Positions 11,581 through 22,722 of a DNA stretch of 64,000 nucleotides are shown here, one piece after another. The translations under genes were made by a program, and so were the position numbers. The DNA is from Aporrectodea caliginosa (Eukaryota; Annelida; Clitellata; Crassiclitellata; Lumbricidae), in the NCBI GenBank assembly GCA_020284085.1, contig JACEVL010000466.1, positions 1 through 64,000 on the forward strand, given 5' to 3'. The notes beneath the pieces are model-generated. The model was not told the DNA's origin. It was given only the letters and a program-made list of their open reading frames with translations, and searched no databases. The stretch's first letter is position 1; each line of letters begins with the position of its first letter.

Positions 11581-11984
11581 TAATTTTCTGGACACTTCTT
11601 TTTCTAGTAGCCTATTATATAAATGTCAAAATAGCAATTTTTAAAATGTGATTGTTAGCGGTAATTTGTATAAGCCTAAATATCACTTTTGCTATATTAA
11701 AATGTATTCGCTAGGGGACAGGATATACGTTCTAAAACTTCAGCCTAGTGTTCAGCGTAGCGAAACACTTTAATCGTCGCCATTTTGTGCTGTTTCAGTT
11801 TACCCCGATTATGGAGAAATTCGACTTTGTTGCCAAATCAGGTTAGATTCTATTATAATCCTATGCGTATAATTTAGTGGATAAACACATTTAAGGTTAT
11901 CCCGTAGTTTAAGTTGGTAAATTATTTGAATGTCTTCAATGCCGTACTTCATGTTGATAAGTAAGCATTCTAACTATGTCCATG
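11581..11984. other. Intergenic stretch without recognisable feature
   Basis: AT-rich, no convincing ORF or repeat structure. It contains one TAGCCTA at 11608. The block ccgtagtttaagttggtaaattattt at ~11910 recurs at ~12165, 12405, 12720 and 61500. It may be an end of a further repeat family. Confidence 0.4.
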
Positions 11985-12910
11985 ATAACTATCATCAATC
12001 CCGCTTCCATTCCATAGAAAAATATTTTTAATCAATCCAGCTTCCATTTCGTGAAAAAAATGGTCCAACTTCTATTTAAGCAACAAATTTTTTTTCATCA
12101 ATGGAACTTTTATTTAAGCAAAGAACTATTCTCAGGGGTCCAGCTTCTAGGTAAACCCGTAGTTTAGGTTGGTAAATTATTTTATATCATCAAATTAAAA
12201 TGGAAGCTGGATTGATTACAGAAATTGTTTCCCTAGATGGAAGTGGGATAGATGAAACCATTTATGTGTTCAAATAGACGTTGGATTGATGGAAATAATG
12301 TTTACCGTAAATAGAAGCTAGATCGATGAAACTAAGTTTTTCACACAATAAAAGTTGGATTGGTTAAAATTATTGTTTCCGTAAGTAGAAGCTGGGTAAA
12401 CCCGTAGTGTAGGTTGCTAAATTATTTGATATTGTCATTCTAAAATGGAAGCTGGATTAATGCAAAATTGTTTCCCTAAAAAAGTGGGATTAATGAAAAC
12501 ATTCCTGTGTTTAATTAGAATCTGGATTGATCGAAATAATTTTCCTGGTAAAAAGAAGCTTGATGGATGAAACTAAGTTTGGTTTTCGAATCAATAGAAG
12601 ATTGACTTATGAAAATAATTGTTTCCATAATTAGAAGCTGGATCCATGAGAATATTTCTTCACTTAAATAAAATCCATTGATGACAAATATTTCTATCGT
12701 TAAATAGAAGATCGGGTAAACCGTATTTACGTTGCTAAATTATTCTAATGTCTTCAATGCCGTACTTGATTTTGGTAAGTAAGCAGTATACCTATGTGCA
12801 TTATAACTATCATCAATCCAACTTCCATTTCATCAAGAAATTTGTTCATCGATCTAACTTTCATTTAATTGGAAAAAAATACTTTTATCAATCAAACTTC
12901 CATTTAGTGT
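11985..12910. repeat. ~40-bp minisatellite (ggaagctggattgatgaaaa) array, both orientations
   Basis: Diverged units of the form tttcatcaatccagcttctattta (or its complement) repeat about every 40 bp. The array switches orientation, with 'atcaatccagcttcc' at ~12000-12120 and 12800-12905 and 'ggaagctggattgat' at ~12190-12700. Blocks of ggtaaacccgtagtttaggttg interrupt it. The same unit fills the middle of the foldback elements at 15236, 34902, 42849 and 60221. It also occurs at 33600-34030, 56990-57190, 61610-61830 and 62795-62935. Confidence 0.8.
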
Positions 12911-13360
12911 AAGTGTTTTAAGTGGAGCTGCAGTTTTAAGTGGAGCTGCAGTGTTTTTCCGCTATATATTAGAAAATACCATCCACCTTAGCCGCCTGCC
13001 TGACTCTCTGGATTTTGACCCCGCCTATCGATTTTGTTTTGATTGGGTGCCTGTGAATAAGCTGGTTCCTGCGACTTCGCTTTTGTGGGCACTGTAGAAG
13101 TTTCGAGTTTATGTTTGATGGTCAAATAGAGGTGCATTAGTTGACTCTATGATATTTTAAAATCATTACATATAGATGTGCTGCAGAACTCTGTTGGATC
13201 TCACAAATTGATTAAAATTCTAGACAGTCTGAGCATGAAACCTTAACAAATGTATTACAACAATGTGAACCTTAACAAATGTATAACAAAAAATGACTTT
13301 TGACAATGATATGTAGCAATTTGAAAAATATTGCCACCGTGTGGCAATAATAAGTTGTTG

Positions 13361-13907
13361 CCGGTGTCACAAAGTAAAGTATCCCCATTCATGAGTATCC
13401 CCCTTTAGAAGCGAAATGGAGTATTCGGTTTAATTTGCACTTTTGTCGGTTTCTAAGTCTATTCAGTCGTACTGTTTGGATTTATTTTACACATCACATT
13501 TGTAAGTTGCGTATCTTTAGTTTGTAAGTCGACCTGAATTCAATTTACTTCGTTTTTGGTAATTTGGACTGGATTTTCGCCGAGGCTATTGTGATGCGCA
13601 TACCGATGGGACATAAGTGAGCGGGCACAGTTAGGGTGAAATTCAATTCAGTGTCATGATCAGAAACCCAAAACAATTATACTATGCTATCAATGCAAAA
13701 GAGTGGATGGAAACTCCACCAAAAGCAGCAGATAAGTCAATAGGAATAAATGCTGTCATGATACTCTTATCCCCAGTGCACAAGATGTCAATAATAGTAG
13801 AATGGTTTATCCCCCCGGATACTCTCAACCGGTTTATTCCATCCGGGGGATAAATTCATACATCCCCCTGATAGTCCTAGAACGGATACTCCATTTCGTG
13901 ATACCGG
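13361..13907. mobile_element. CCGGTGTC-type MITE
   Basis: The ends are ccggtgtcacaaagtaaagtatcccc and its imperfect complement, ggatactccatttcgtgataccgg. Just inside are tatcccc...ggggata palindromes. It is closely related to 50862-51202, which shares the inner blocks ggtttatccccccggatactc and ccggtttattccatccgggg. Compared with that copy it carries an extra ~185 bp (13611-13796), a LINE RT relic. No clear target duplication could be fixed. Confidence 0.68.
13611..13796 (-). mobile_element. LINE reverse transcriptase relic
   Basis: The minus-strand translation gives PIDLSAAFGGVSIHSFALIA, matching the RT block DLSAAFDTVDH of CR1/L2 LINEs. A near-identical ~180-bp segment recurs at 14599-14780, and a diverged one at 19680-19990, so a relic was copied along with its surroundings. 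The plus-strand open frame at 13656-13853 is a shadow. Confidence 0.55.
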
Positions 13908-14027
13908 CATTAAGCCAACCCTGTTTGCAGTAAAGCTGGTGTGTTTTAACAGATTTCAGTTACTACACGTATGTCAATGATGTAACATTTAAAACTAAAA
14001 TATTAGTTAATAATTATAATAATACAC

Positions 14028-14034
<7 letters not shown>

Positions 14035-14073
<39 letters not shown>
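14035..14073. repeat. (AAT)n microsatellite
   Basis: About 13 consecutive aat/taa units. It probably is the tail of a retroposed copy, as similar tails end the SINE at 14276 and occur at 19825 and 40063. Confidence 0.9.
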
Positions 14074-14275
14074 GCAGCATGATCACAGGGGACCCACGAG
14101 AAACTTCTTTCCTTTTTCAGCGAATATCATTAACAATACAACGCTTCAAATCCATCGCATTTCGGGGCACCTTCACCGGCCAGGACAACGAGGAGTAGGG
14201 TCATCTCCAGACAACCCCTCGACAATGAGTAATATTCAAGTCCCTGAGGGATCATGTTTACCCTGGGGGCATAAA

Positions 14276-14565
14276 AAAATAATAATATATTCTTTATTAA
14301 TGCAAACTGACAATTACGCAGTCCTGATGATTACAATTCAGTATATGAACGGATGATCACAACTTCACAAGTTAACACAAAAGTCGAATTTAGCTATATT
14401 CGGCAGCTATGCAAGGCGCCCATCACGTCCTACATATAATTTTACCAATGCACCATCTCGCCAATGATAGGCTGAGTGGACCTTTGGGAGGGTGCGGGAA
14501 GCGATCCCGCTTCCTACTGCTCTTCACGCCAGCGATGTTACCACTATACTGTGTGGCAATTTAAA
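14276..14565 (-). mobile_element. tRNA-derived SINE
   Basis: Read on the minus strand, a tRNA-like head lies at ~14565-14495. It has an A-box-like tatagtggtaaca and a B-box-like gggatcgcttccc. About 200 bp of body follow, and then a tail aataaagaatatattattattttt at ~14300-14276. The head resembles an Asp/Glu/Gly-type tRNA but is too diverged for a functional tRNA. Confidence 0.5.
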
Positions 14566-14589
14566 TACCACTTGTTTTAGGAAAGCCTC

Positions 14590-14800
14590 AGTAGAAAGTG
14601 ACATAAGTGAATGGGCACAGTTAGGGTGAAATTCAATTCAGTGTCATGATCAGAAACCCAAAACAATTATACTATGCTATCAATGCAAAGAGTGGATGGA
14701 AACTCCACCAAAAGCAGAAGATAAGCCAATATGAATAAATGCTGTCATGATACTCTTATCCCCAGTGCACAAGATGTCATTAGGAGCAAGAAGAGCATAT
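14590..14800 (-). mobile_element. LINE reverse transcriptase relic (duplicate of 13611-13796)
   Basis: Nearly the same sequence as 13611-13790, including the DLSAAF-like block on the minus strand. It continues into aagatgtcattaggagcaag, which recurs near 19950. Not coding. Confidence 0.55.
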
Positions 14801-15049
14801 TCTGTTGAATAAAACTTATGGCATGCAGACTGAAATGAGGATTCGTGAATTAGTGGATAAGTTCATAGTTGAGAGGATCTGTAATTAGACAGGTGTTAGA
14901 TATTTCCATTGCCAATCACTATGAGAAAATTGATAAGAAGACATTATTGGTCAGCTAAAACTTTATTCAAGTAGCAAAATGACCAGACTTTGCAGCGCTC
15001 TGACATGGAAAATGCAAGAAAAATTGTATACCTGAAAAATATTTCATTT

Positions 15050-15960
15050 TTTTTGAACAGCTGCACATTCTTCTTCTTATTCTTCAGTGTTCTGCTTTTA
15101 ATGTAATGAGGTAACGAGTAGTAAGAAGTAATTAGGCGATGCCGTTATTCTCTATTCCTTTATTTCTTTATAATTATAATCCTTGTCCGTCATCCAGTCC
15201 AACATCATATTTCTTGGTCTGTCAGGTGGTTGCTTGGTAACCGGGCAATTCGTCGCCGGACAATTCGTCGCGGACAATTCATCGCGGACAATTCGTCGCG
15301 GACAATTCGTCGCGGACAATTGGCGTTGAAAAGAATAATAATTCGCTGGATTGATGAAAATAATTCTTTGCCTAAATGGAAGCTGGATTGACGAAAATAA
15401 TTGCGTAGATGGAAGCTGGATTGACTAAAATAGTTTCTCGCGAACCATAAGTGGGATTGATGAAAAGAATTCTTGCTAAATAGAAATGGGATTGATTAAA
15501 ACATTTTTATGTTAAATAGAACCTGGATTGATCGAAATAATTTTTCCCGAAATAGAAGCTGGATGGATGAAACTAAGTTTTCGATTCAATAGAAGCTGGA
15601 TTGATGAAAATAATTGTTTCCGTAATTAGAAGCTGGATCCATGAGAATATTTCTTTGCTTAAATAAAGTTCCATTGATGAAAAATATTACAGAAAAGAAT
15701 AATTCGCGACGAACTGTCCGCGACGAATTGTTCGCGACGAATTGTCCGGCGACGAATTGCCCTAGAACCGGTTGCTTCCCTTAAATTCTTACTTCAAGCA
15801 CTATTTTCAGGATCAATTTGCCACTTAGTGTTTGGCCAATCCACGGAATCCAGTTCATTGTCTCCTCTTTAATGTGTTGACCATTGAACTCTCCTCTTGC
15901 ACCAGTTGCAACATCTTCTCGTTTGTTTTATAGTCGCTGCCTGATGAACGTGTCATGTTT
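15050..15960 (-). mobile_element. RTE-like LINE 3' end, split by a foldback element
   Basis: Minus-strand relic homologous to 20450-21070 and to 46261-46527. It shows the C-terminal ORF2 block with WIGHSL, LLKTVLEGRI, RPRxMMLDWM and a 3' part containing the complement of 'cagtgttctgc'. The foldback element at 15236-15769 interrupts it, whereas the duplicate at 20.8 kb is uninterrupted. It lies directly 5' of zinc-finger copy 1, in the same place as in copy 2, so it was part of the duplicated segment. Confidence 0.65.
15236..15769. mobile_element. Foldback (TU-like) element, 'gacaattcgtcgcg' terminal arrays
   Basis: 534 bp. The terminal sequences GGTAACCGGGCAATTCGTCG and (complement of the right end) GGTTCTAGGGCAATTCGTCG are flanked by the 8-bp direct repeat GGTTGCTT (15228-15235, 15770-15777). 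The ends consist of several tandem copies of a 14-bp unit gacaattcgtcgcg. The middle is ~8 units of the ~40-bp minisatellite. The empty site is visible in the duplicate at ~20795-20815 (ggtggtctcttccctt). The layout matches sea urchin TU foldback elements (short direct repeats in the outer inverted repeat, ~8-bp TSD). Homology to TU itself is not shown. Confidence 0.75.
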
Positions 15961-16364
15961 TTTCTCTGTGAATAATTTGCTATCTTACTCGAAAAGAACT
16001 GATACTGATACATGAAACATGAACTCTTCTTGTAAGCATCTGAACGGTGAACTTAAATGGAGTAATGAGTAATGTTTGAAAGAGAACACTGCTGGTGTTG
16101 GAAAGTCTATGACAACAGCAATTACAGAAACCTTTTACAGAGGCAATTGCTTTGAACCGCATACCAAAACTCATCCTTGTGAATAGTCATATACAGATCT
16201 CGACTTTGTCTAGAATCTTGTGATGGGGGAAGTGGATACAAATTATTTAAAACACAAATGTTAATTATTTCAGAAACTATATACTGAAGACGATAAGCCC
16301 ACAGCTCGTCAAAGAACCGATACTGGAGAAGAACATTGAAATCAACAATTAAGTGTGTATCCCG

Positions 16365-17968
16365 ATGGAGAATACGAAACCCCATACAAGCGAAAAACCA
16401 TACTGGTGCCAGTTATGTAAGAAATCGTTTAATGACGCTGGTAATCTGAAAAAGCACATGAGAACTCATACTGTCAAAAAATCACACAGATGCCAATTAT
16501 GTCAGAAATCTTTTACTAACGTTGGTCATCTCAAAACGCACATGAGGATCCATACTGGTGAAAAACCATACAGGTGCCAGTTATGTCAGAAATCATTTAA
16601 TCGAGGTGATAATCTGAAAACGCACATGAGAATCCATACTGGTGAAAAACCACACAGGTGCCATTTATGTCAGAAATCATTTAATGAAGGTGGTCATCTG
16701 AAAAGGCACATGAGAACTCATTCTGGTGATAAACCATACAGATGCCAGTTATGTAAGAAATCATTTAATGACGGTGGTAATCTGAAAAAGCACATGAGAA
16801 ACCATACCGGTGAACAACCATGCAGGTGCCAGATATGTCAGAAAACATTTAATCAAGGTTGTAATCTGAAAACACACATAAGAACCCATACTGGTGAAAA
16901 GCCATACAGGTGCCAGTTATGTCGGAAAGCATATACTCACAGTGTGAGTCTGAAAAAGCACACTTGAGAACCCATACTGGTGAAAAACCATACAGGTGCC
17001 ATTTCTGTCAGAAATCATTTATTGAAGGTGGTAATCTGAAAACGCACATGAGAACCCATACTGGCGAAAAACCATACAAGTGCCAGCTATGTAAGAAATC
17101 ATTTAATCAGGGTGGTCATCTGAAAAAGCACATGAGAACCCATACTGGTGGAAAACCATACAGGTGCCATTTATGTAAGAAATCATTTAATGATGGTGGT
17201 AATCTGAAAATGCACATGGGAACCCATACTGGCGAAAAACCATACAGGTGCCAATTATGTCAGAAATCATTTAAACACGGTTCTCATGTGAAAAGGCACA
17301 TGAGAACCCATACTGGCGAAAAACCATACAGTTGTAAGCTATGTCAGAAATCTTTTACTGAAGGTTGTAATCTGAAAGTGCACATGAGAACCCATACTGG
17401 TGAAAAATCATACAGATGCCAGTTATGTCAGAAAACATTTATTGGAGGAGAGACCTTGACGGTGCATATGAGAACCCACACAGAAGTCAAACCATACATA
17501 TGTGATTGTTGTAATAAAGGATTCACAGATATTGTACATCTAAAGAGTCACAGAAGCACTCATGTAACTGAGAAGAAACCTTATACCAATAGTAGTTCTT
17601 CAGCGAAACAGTTTAAACTTCATGCAGGAACACCGAAACAGGATCTTAAAATAGGACGTGAAGTAATTGCTAACCTGTCTGATCATTTCACCAGATTTAG
17701 TAGTCCAGGCGTTCTTGTTGAAGAAATTGATCGTTACTCAACGAACTTACATCCGGCTTCTAGTGGAATTGAGGCTCCTTTTCCGAAAATTAAAGATGGA
17801 GAATGCATGTATATTAGCAAATTAAAATCTCCTATGAATACAAAAGAGACGAAATCTTTTGGATGTGGTATTTGTGACGAAATGATTGATAGAGAGAAGG
17901 AATTTCTGGAGCATTGTTCTGGCCATCGATTTTCACCACCTGACGACTTATGTGCTGACTTGTGCTGA
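16365..17968 (+). pseudogene. C2H2 zinc-finger protein, copy 1, one frameshift
   Basis: Fourteen tandem C2H2 fingers with TGEKPY linkers and a C-terminal tail. A likely nuclear DNA-binding factor; target unknown. The ATG at 16365 (MENTKPHTSEKPYWC) aligns with the start of copy 2 and is preferred to upstream GTG. Fingers 1-6 read in one frame. In finger 7 the text cacacttgagaac replaces cacatgagaac (+2 bp near 16962), giving a stop, and fingers 8-14 continue in another frame to the TGA at 17966. After the fingers: a Ser-rich stretch, then IANLS, then a divergent lone finger (FGCGICDEM, then FLEHCSGH) and the end HRFSPPDDLCADLC. ttatttcag at ~16265, followed by a half-finger reading (RQRTDTGE), may be a splice acceptor of a decayed 5' exon. 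Without RNA data a sequencing error at 16962 cannot be excluded. Confidence 0.8.
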
Positions 17969-18159
17969 ATTATGATTCCACGTAACTGCAGTTGAAAACA
18001 TTTGGAATTGGAGATTTATGGTGAAAAGATGAGCACTATGGAAGTGCAGGATACCTACATTATATACGAAAAGTTACTTTGTAGCAGTTTCATTTCAGAA
18101 TACTTAGACAGTAGGCATTCTGATGTAGAGAATCCAAAGGTTACTCCTTATGGGCACCA

Positions 18160-18830
18160 CATATCTACAGCGGACGTCCTTTTGGAGGTGTTGGTTTCCT
18201 TTGGCGTAAATGCCTTTCTAAGTTTATTTATGTAATTAATGGTGATGATAATGGTAGATGTTTATGCATTTCGCTTGATAGAATTAGCAGTTCCCCTCTT
18301 AAATTAATTAATGTTTACTTTCCATGTCAGTCCAGTAATTCTGATTACACTGTTGAGCTATGCAACTGTCTGGGCTACATTGAAAACATAATACTTCCCT
18401 TAGGAAATGTTATTCTTTTGGTGATCTGAATTTCTCTTGTACAGCTGACAGTGTCGGTTTTCTGCAGAGCAAGAATGTTTTTGATTGATTTTCCATTGCG
18501 CATTGTGATGATTTTTTGTTGTGACCCCTATGCAGCTACTTATGTTAGCGATAGCCGTAACGCAGCATCTTTTATTGATCATTACTTTATTTCTAATTCC
18601 ATTCGGCTTTACAATGATCGAAATCGTTAATATTGACTGCGAGGCAAACCTAAATGATCACAGACCTGTCATGGCCCTCTTCGATTTATCTAATCACTTG
18701 CATTCCACACATCAGAGGAAGCCAAGTAGAAGACGCTATCCTCAACGATTTTCGTGGCGATGGGATAAGGCCTACTTACCGGGGTATTATGAAGCTAGTT
18801 GAATTCAGTTATCGGCTGTATCTGGTTTAA
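18160..18830 (+). mobile_element. LINE endonuclease-domain relic
   Basis: The plus strand reads as an APE-type endonuclease of a Jockey/CR1-like LINE across frames: RPFGGVGFLWRK (~18174), LKLINVYFPCQSSNSDY, NVILLGDLNFS, then SFIDHYFISNSIRLYNDRN (~18570) and DCEANLNDHRPVMALFDLS (~18640), the last carrying the conserved D-H pair. Several frameshifts. It begins inside the former 3' UTR of zinc-finger copy 1, since the matching region of copy 2 (24150-24230) lacks it. Confidence 0.7.
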
Positions 18831-19084
18831 ATCAAAGGCATGTGGCGAAAACTGTTCAAATACGCATCAAAATTGCAAAAATATTGAAAGCGTTTATAAT
18901 TTGTTGGTCATGTCACTGTATAACGCGTCCCTTAAATCAGTTGTTAGACTTCCATCGCGCTCGTTGAAGCCTGGAATGATGAACTTGATCGTCTTAAGGA
19001 TAACTCCATTAATTTTTTTTGTATGATATGTGGACATCAGCTGGTCGGCCACTGAACGGCGAGTTGCATCACATTAAATGTTCA

Positions 19085-19177
19085 ACTAAAATGTCAAAAT
19101 TATATTCCATATGGAACAAGTTTGCGAAGCAAAAAACGTAGGGGGTGGTAATCACCCCCCTTTTGGTAGCCCGAGGG
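19085..19177. mobile_element. Right end of a CCCTCGGGCTACC piggyBac-like MITE
   Basis: aattatattccatatgg...cgtagggggtggtaatcacccccc...ttggtagcccgaggg followed by TTAA (19178-19181). It matches the ends at 62710-62787 and 31446-31540. The left part is missing. Confidence 0.7.
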
Positions 19178-19199
19178 TTAATTATTATTGGAGCTCCTG

Positions 19200-20060
19200 T
19201 AGATTGGACTTGGTGATGCCAGAAAGAACTGAGTTACAGTAATCTATACATATAATATGACACCTAATTTTGAGCAAATCATGAATGTGCATGTGTGACA
19301 ATTTAAGATACCACTAATATATTTGATAAAAGACATAAAAGAGTTAACATGCCAGTGCCACCCAGGCTATAAGCAGCATCACCAACAGAACACTTCCAGT
19401 TTGAAACATTTACATTGTTCAGAATTTTTCAGCTTTAGTGTATTGCCCAGCAGCAGATATTAAAATTTAATGATGTTAAAGAGAAGCTTATTGGCCACCA
19501 TAAAATGCTTGTCTCCTCAAAGGCAGTGGACAACTTGTCATCTGCTTATAAATGTTACCCTAGTGAATGACTGCCAAGTTTTGTACCTAGCGGTGTGGCA
19601 TGCATTAAGACCACAAGAGAGCAGCCCTGAGGGACATCCTGTTTTAGAAAAGCCTTAGTTGAAAATGGCATATAACTATACCGAGTATAAGTGCACGGGC
19701 ATATAGTTAGGGTGAAAACCAATTCAGTGTCATGATCAGAAAGCCCAAAACATTGCTGCTATCAATGCAAAAGAGTGAATAGACACACCACCAAACGCAG
19801 CAGATAAGTCAGTGGGAACATAATAATAATAATAAGAATAATCTTTTCTTTATTGAAGCGCCTGAGAAATGCACTGTGCTGTACATTTACATGTTATGCA
19901 AATTAAATCTTAACTACTAACAGAACAGACAGCCTGCAATACAGTGCATAAGATGTCATTAGGAGCAAGAGGAGCCTATTCTGTTGAATAAAACTTATGG
20001 TATGCAGACTGAAATGATGATTCGTGAATTAGTTTAAATGGATCTCTAATTAGACAGCTG
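19200..20060 (-). mobile_element. CR1-like LINE RT relics with an (AAT)n-tailed insertion
   Basis: On the minus strand around 19640-19540 the pieces DVPQGCSLVVL and ADDKLSTAFEE correspond to RT blocks PQGS and YADD. 19680-19800 repeats the DLSAAF-like block seen at 13611 and 14590. At ~19822-19940 an (aat)n plus 'ttctttattgaagcgcctgag' segment is inserted, similar to 40063-40135. All heavily decayed. Confidence 0.55.
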
Positions 20061-20449
20061 AACATATGTGTAACATATTTCAATTCCAATTTCCAGATGC
20101 ATTGTGTGAATTGCCGGGGATTGGTGTTAAACCCGCTACCCCTCGTCTTTCTTAGTACCCCATTGTTAAGTCTTCATTGGACACCCAAACTCCACATGAA
20201 TCAAAGTCTGACACACCACAGTCATACTGTCCAGACAACATGCCTATCAGTGTGAGAAAATGAGTAAGAAGACATTACTAGTCTAACAGCTAAAACTTTA
20301 TTCGTCTTTCCAAAGCAGAAATTGAAAAGTGCTGTGCTCGAACATAAACTAGTAGCACAACTGTGGAATCACAATTTGGAGTAGTAAAATGACCAAACTT
20401 TGCACTGCCCTGACATGGAATATGTTACAAAAATTGCAAACCTGAAAAA

Positions 20450-21070
20450 GTGTTCATCTTTTTTCTGAAACAGCTACACATTATTCTTATTAGTCTTTCA
20501 GTGTTCTGCCCTTAGGCAGATATAGGAATGAAGCTAAGCCATTCGTCTCTATTTTCCATATTCCGTTTTTCTTTATATCCTTGCAGCATTTAATTGAGTG
20601 GTAACAGCTTTTCAACTTCTCTCGAAATTCTTTGCTTGCGTTCCCACTGCTAACCATACAGTGACTCCCTGGTAACACCTGTGTTCCAATAAAACTCTTC
20701 TTCCAGTTCACACTGCTCACACAGACCACTTTAACCGCTGTATCTGTTTCTTTAATCCATCATCCAGTCCAACATCATATGTCTTGGGCTTGCAGGTGGT
20801 CTCTTCCCTTAAATTCTTCCTTCAAGCACTGTCTTCAGGAGCGAATTTCCACATAGTGAGTGGCCAATCCAGTTCATTGTCTCCTCTTGAATGTGTTGAC
20901 CATTGACCTCTTGCACCGGTTGCAACACCTTCTCGTTTGTTTTTTAGTCGCTTCTGTTGATCTTGTCCAGTTTTCTCCATAGCCACATTTCAAAAGCCTC
21001 TAGGTTCTGCATTTCCAATATTGGCCATGTCTCCACTCATGAATAATCTAGTGCTTTGCACTCGTCTTTG
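20450..21070 (-). mobile_element. RTE-like LINE 3' part upstream of zinc-finger copy 2
   Basis: Minus-strand relic. Translation near 20905-20780 gives MNWIGHSLCGNSLLKTVLEG and RHMMLDWMMD, and near 21000 a piece of the preceding RT C-terminus. It is the counterpart of 15050-15960 and the same family as the 46235-52930 LINE. The 20490-20729 frame is a by-product. It marks the upstream part of the segmental duplication. Confidence 0.65.
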
Positions 21071-21479
21071 GAATATAGCGCTTTCGAAATTTGGAGATTA
21101 AGAATACGACATCTATATAATAATCCATATAGTGTGACACTCCACATGAGGCTTAATACCATTATTTGTTTATATCGAGACCCAGACCATCGTTTAGCTT
21201 TTCTACTTTTGGAAACTGCTATGAAGATTTGAGATGGCGTGATTTAAAATTGGTTTGATTATATTTGTCTATTCATGGAATGGTGTATTTCTAAGTACAG
21301 GCGTTTGATACAGATCTGTAACATTAAGGGTTTAAGTAAGACAATTATTTTAGTAGATAATTACTTAAAGAATTCCTGGAAATGTGCCCTGCCATTATTG
21401 CTAACTTGTCACTCAACGACGAATCGTAATCATCGTAATCGTAAACTACATTTTTGGAAACCCCTACTCTAAAGACTAA

Positions 21480-21890
21480 AGCTAAGCTCAAAGCACCAGC
21501 TTATTCACAGAGGTATTGTTCAGAGATCCATGTCCAGTGGCGGTCCGAGTCCGATTCTCAAAGAGTCCAGGGACAGCCAGATCAACTGTTGTGGCGAGTT
21601 TCGTTGAGGACGAGAAAGCTTGGAAGGCAAAGGATCGGATGGTTAAGGGTATGATTTCTTGAAGAGGCGAGACTGGGGGGCGTGAGAGAGTGAAATATGG
21701 GGCGAACGGGTAGACCAGGATGGCTTGATGGTGAAGAGTTCGCAAGGGTTCTTTGGCTGGTAGTATTGCATTGAATTGTAAGTGAGCGACAAGACTTTGA
21801 AGTGGATGCGCTCAAGGATTTTCAGCCAATGTAGTGATTTAAGAACGGGAGTGATATTGTGATGGCTTGGTGTATTTGGTGATGCTTGAG
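21480..21890 (-). mobile_element. LINE (L2/CR1-like) ORF2 C-terminal relic
   Basis: Minus-strand pieces across two frames read ITPVLKSLHWL, ERIHFKVLSLTYNSMQYYQP and then a Ser/Pro-rich stretch with AVPGLFENR. This is the order seen at the C-terminus of L2/CR1 reverse transcriptases (TPxLxxLHWLPxxxRIxFKxxxLxY). Frameshifts are present. Confidence 0.6.
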
Positions 21891-22039
21891 TGCATATGAA
21901 TAAACAGGCATTCCGCTGTATTGAGCTGCAATGAAATTATGTTCTATAAACATGTTAAATATTGACGTTTTACTGTTATTTTTAGCAAATGTATGAAAAT
22001 AATGGGCAACATTCTTTCAGAGCTTATACATCTGATTAA

Positions 22040-22265
22040 TAATATTAGAGTGGATTTGTTTTACCACAACTTTCGCTATAGTTAACTATTATATCTTCAA
22101 AGGCTTTCACCTTAATAATATTACAGTGGATTTCTTCTACCAAACTTTGTTATAGTCAACTATTAGGCCTATATCTTCAAAGGCTTTCACCTTAATAATA
22201 TTATGTACAGTGGATATATTCTACCCCAACTTTCGCTATTGTCAACTATTATATCTTCACTAAAT
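22040..22265. repeat. ~75-bp tandem repeat, three copies
   Basis: Three successive copies of a unit running from 'gtggattt...ctaccacaactttcgctatagt' to 'aactattatatcttcaaaggctttcaccttaataatatta'. The second copy differs from the others by a 6-bp AGGCCT insertion (22164-22171 filled, 22090 and 22250 empty). The next junction has a 4-bp insertion making TATGTA at 22202-22207. It lies 5' of zinc-finger copy 2. Confidence 0.8.
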
Positions 22266-22722
22266 TTATCCCGAATAATAACATAAAGTTGTGCTATTAT
22301 ACAACGTCAGTATTTCGTCATGAAGTTTCTTCTGTGTGAATAATTTCTTATTTTACTCGAAAAGAACTACCATATTGATACATGGAACATGAACTCTTCT
22401 TGTAAGCATCTGAAAGGAAAACTGAAAATAAAGTAATCGGTAATGTGTGAAACTGCTTGTGTTAGAAAGGCTATAAGAGCAAAAATTGCAGAAACCTTTT
22501 GATTGCTTTGAACGGCATACCAAAATCCATCCTTGTCAAATGATCATATATGATCCCGACTAAAATTTTGTGATGGGGGAAGCACATACGAATCACGTAA
22601 AACATAAACAGTTGTTATTTATTTCAGAAACTGTATGCTCAAGGTGATCATCTCACAGCTCATCAAAGAACCGATACTGGAGAAATATTGAAATTAACAA
22701 TTAAGTGATCATTGGTATCCTG

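Noticed and set aside
15236..15769. CRISPR-like appearance of repeated 14-bp units
   Set aside because: Units are tandem without unique spacers, form inverted arms of an element with a TSD, and the context is animal.
16353..16364. GTG at 16353 as start of zinc-finger copy 1
   Set aside because: The ATG at 16365 aligns with the ATG of copy 2; non-ATG starts are rare in animals.
18002..18235. 77-codon ORF after zinc-finger copy 1
   Set aside because: It is the former 3' UTR (matched by copy 2) running into a LINE endonuclease relic.
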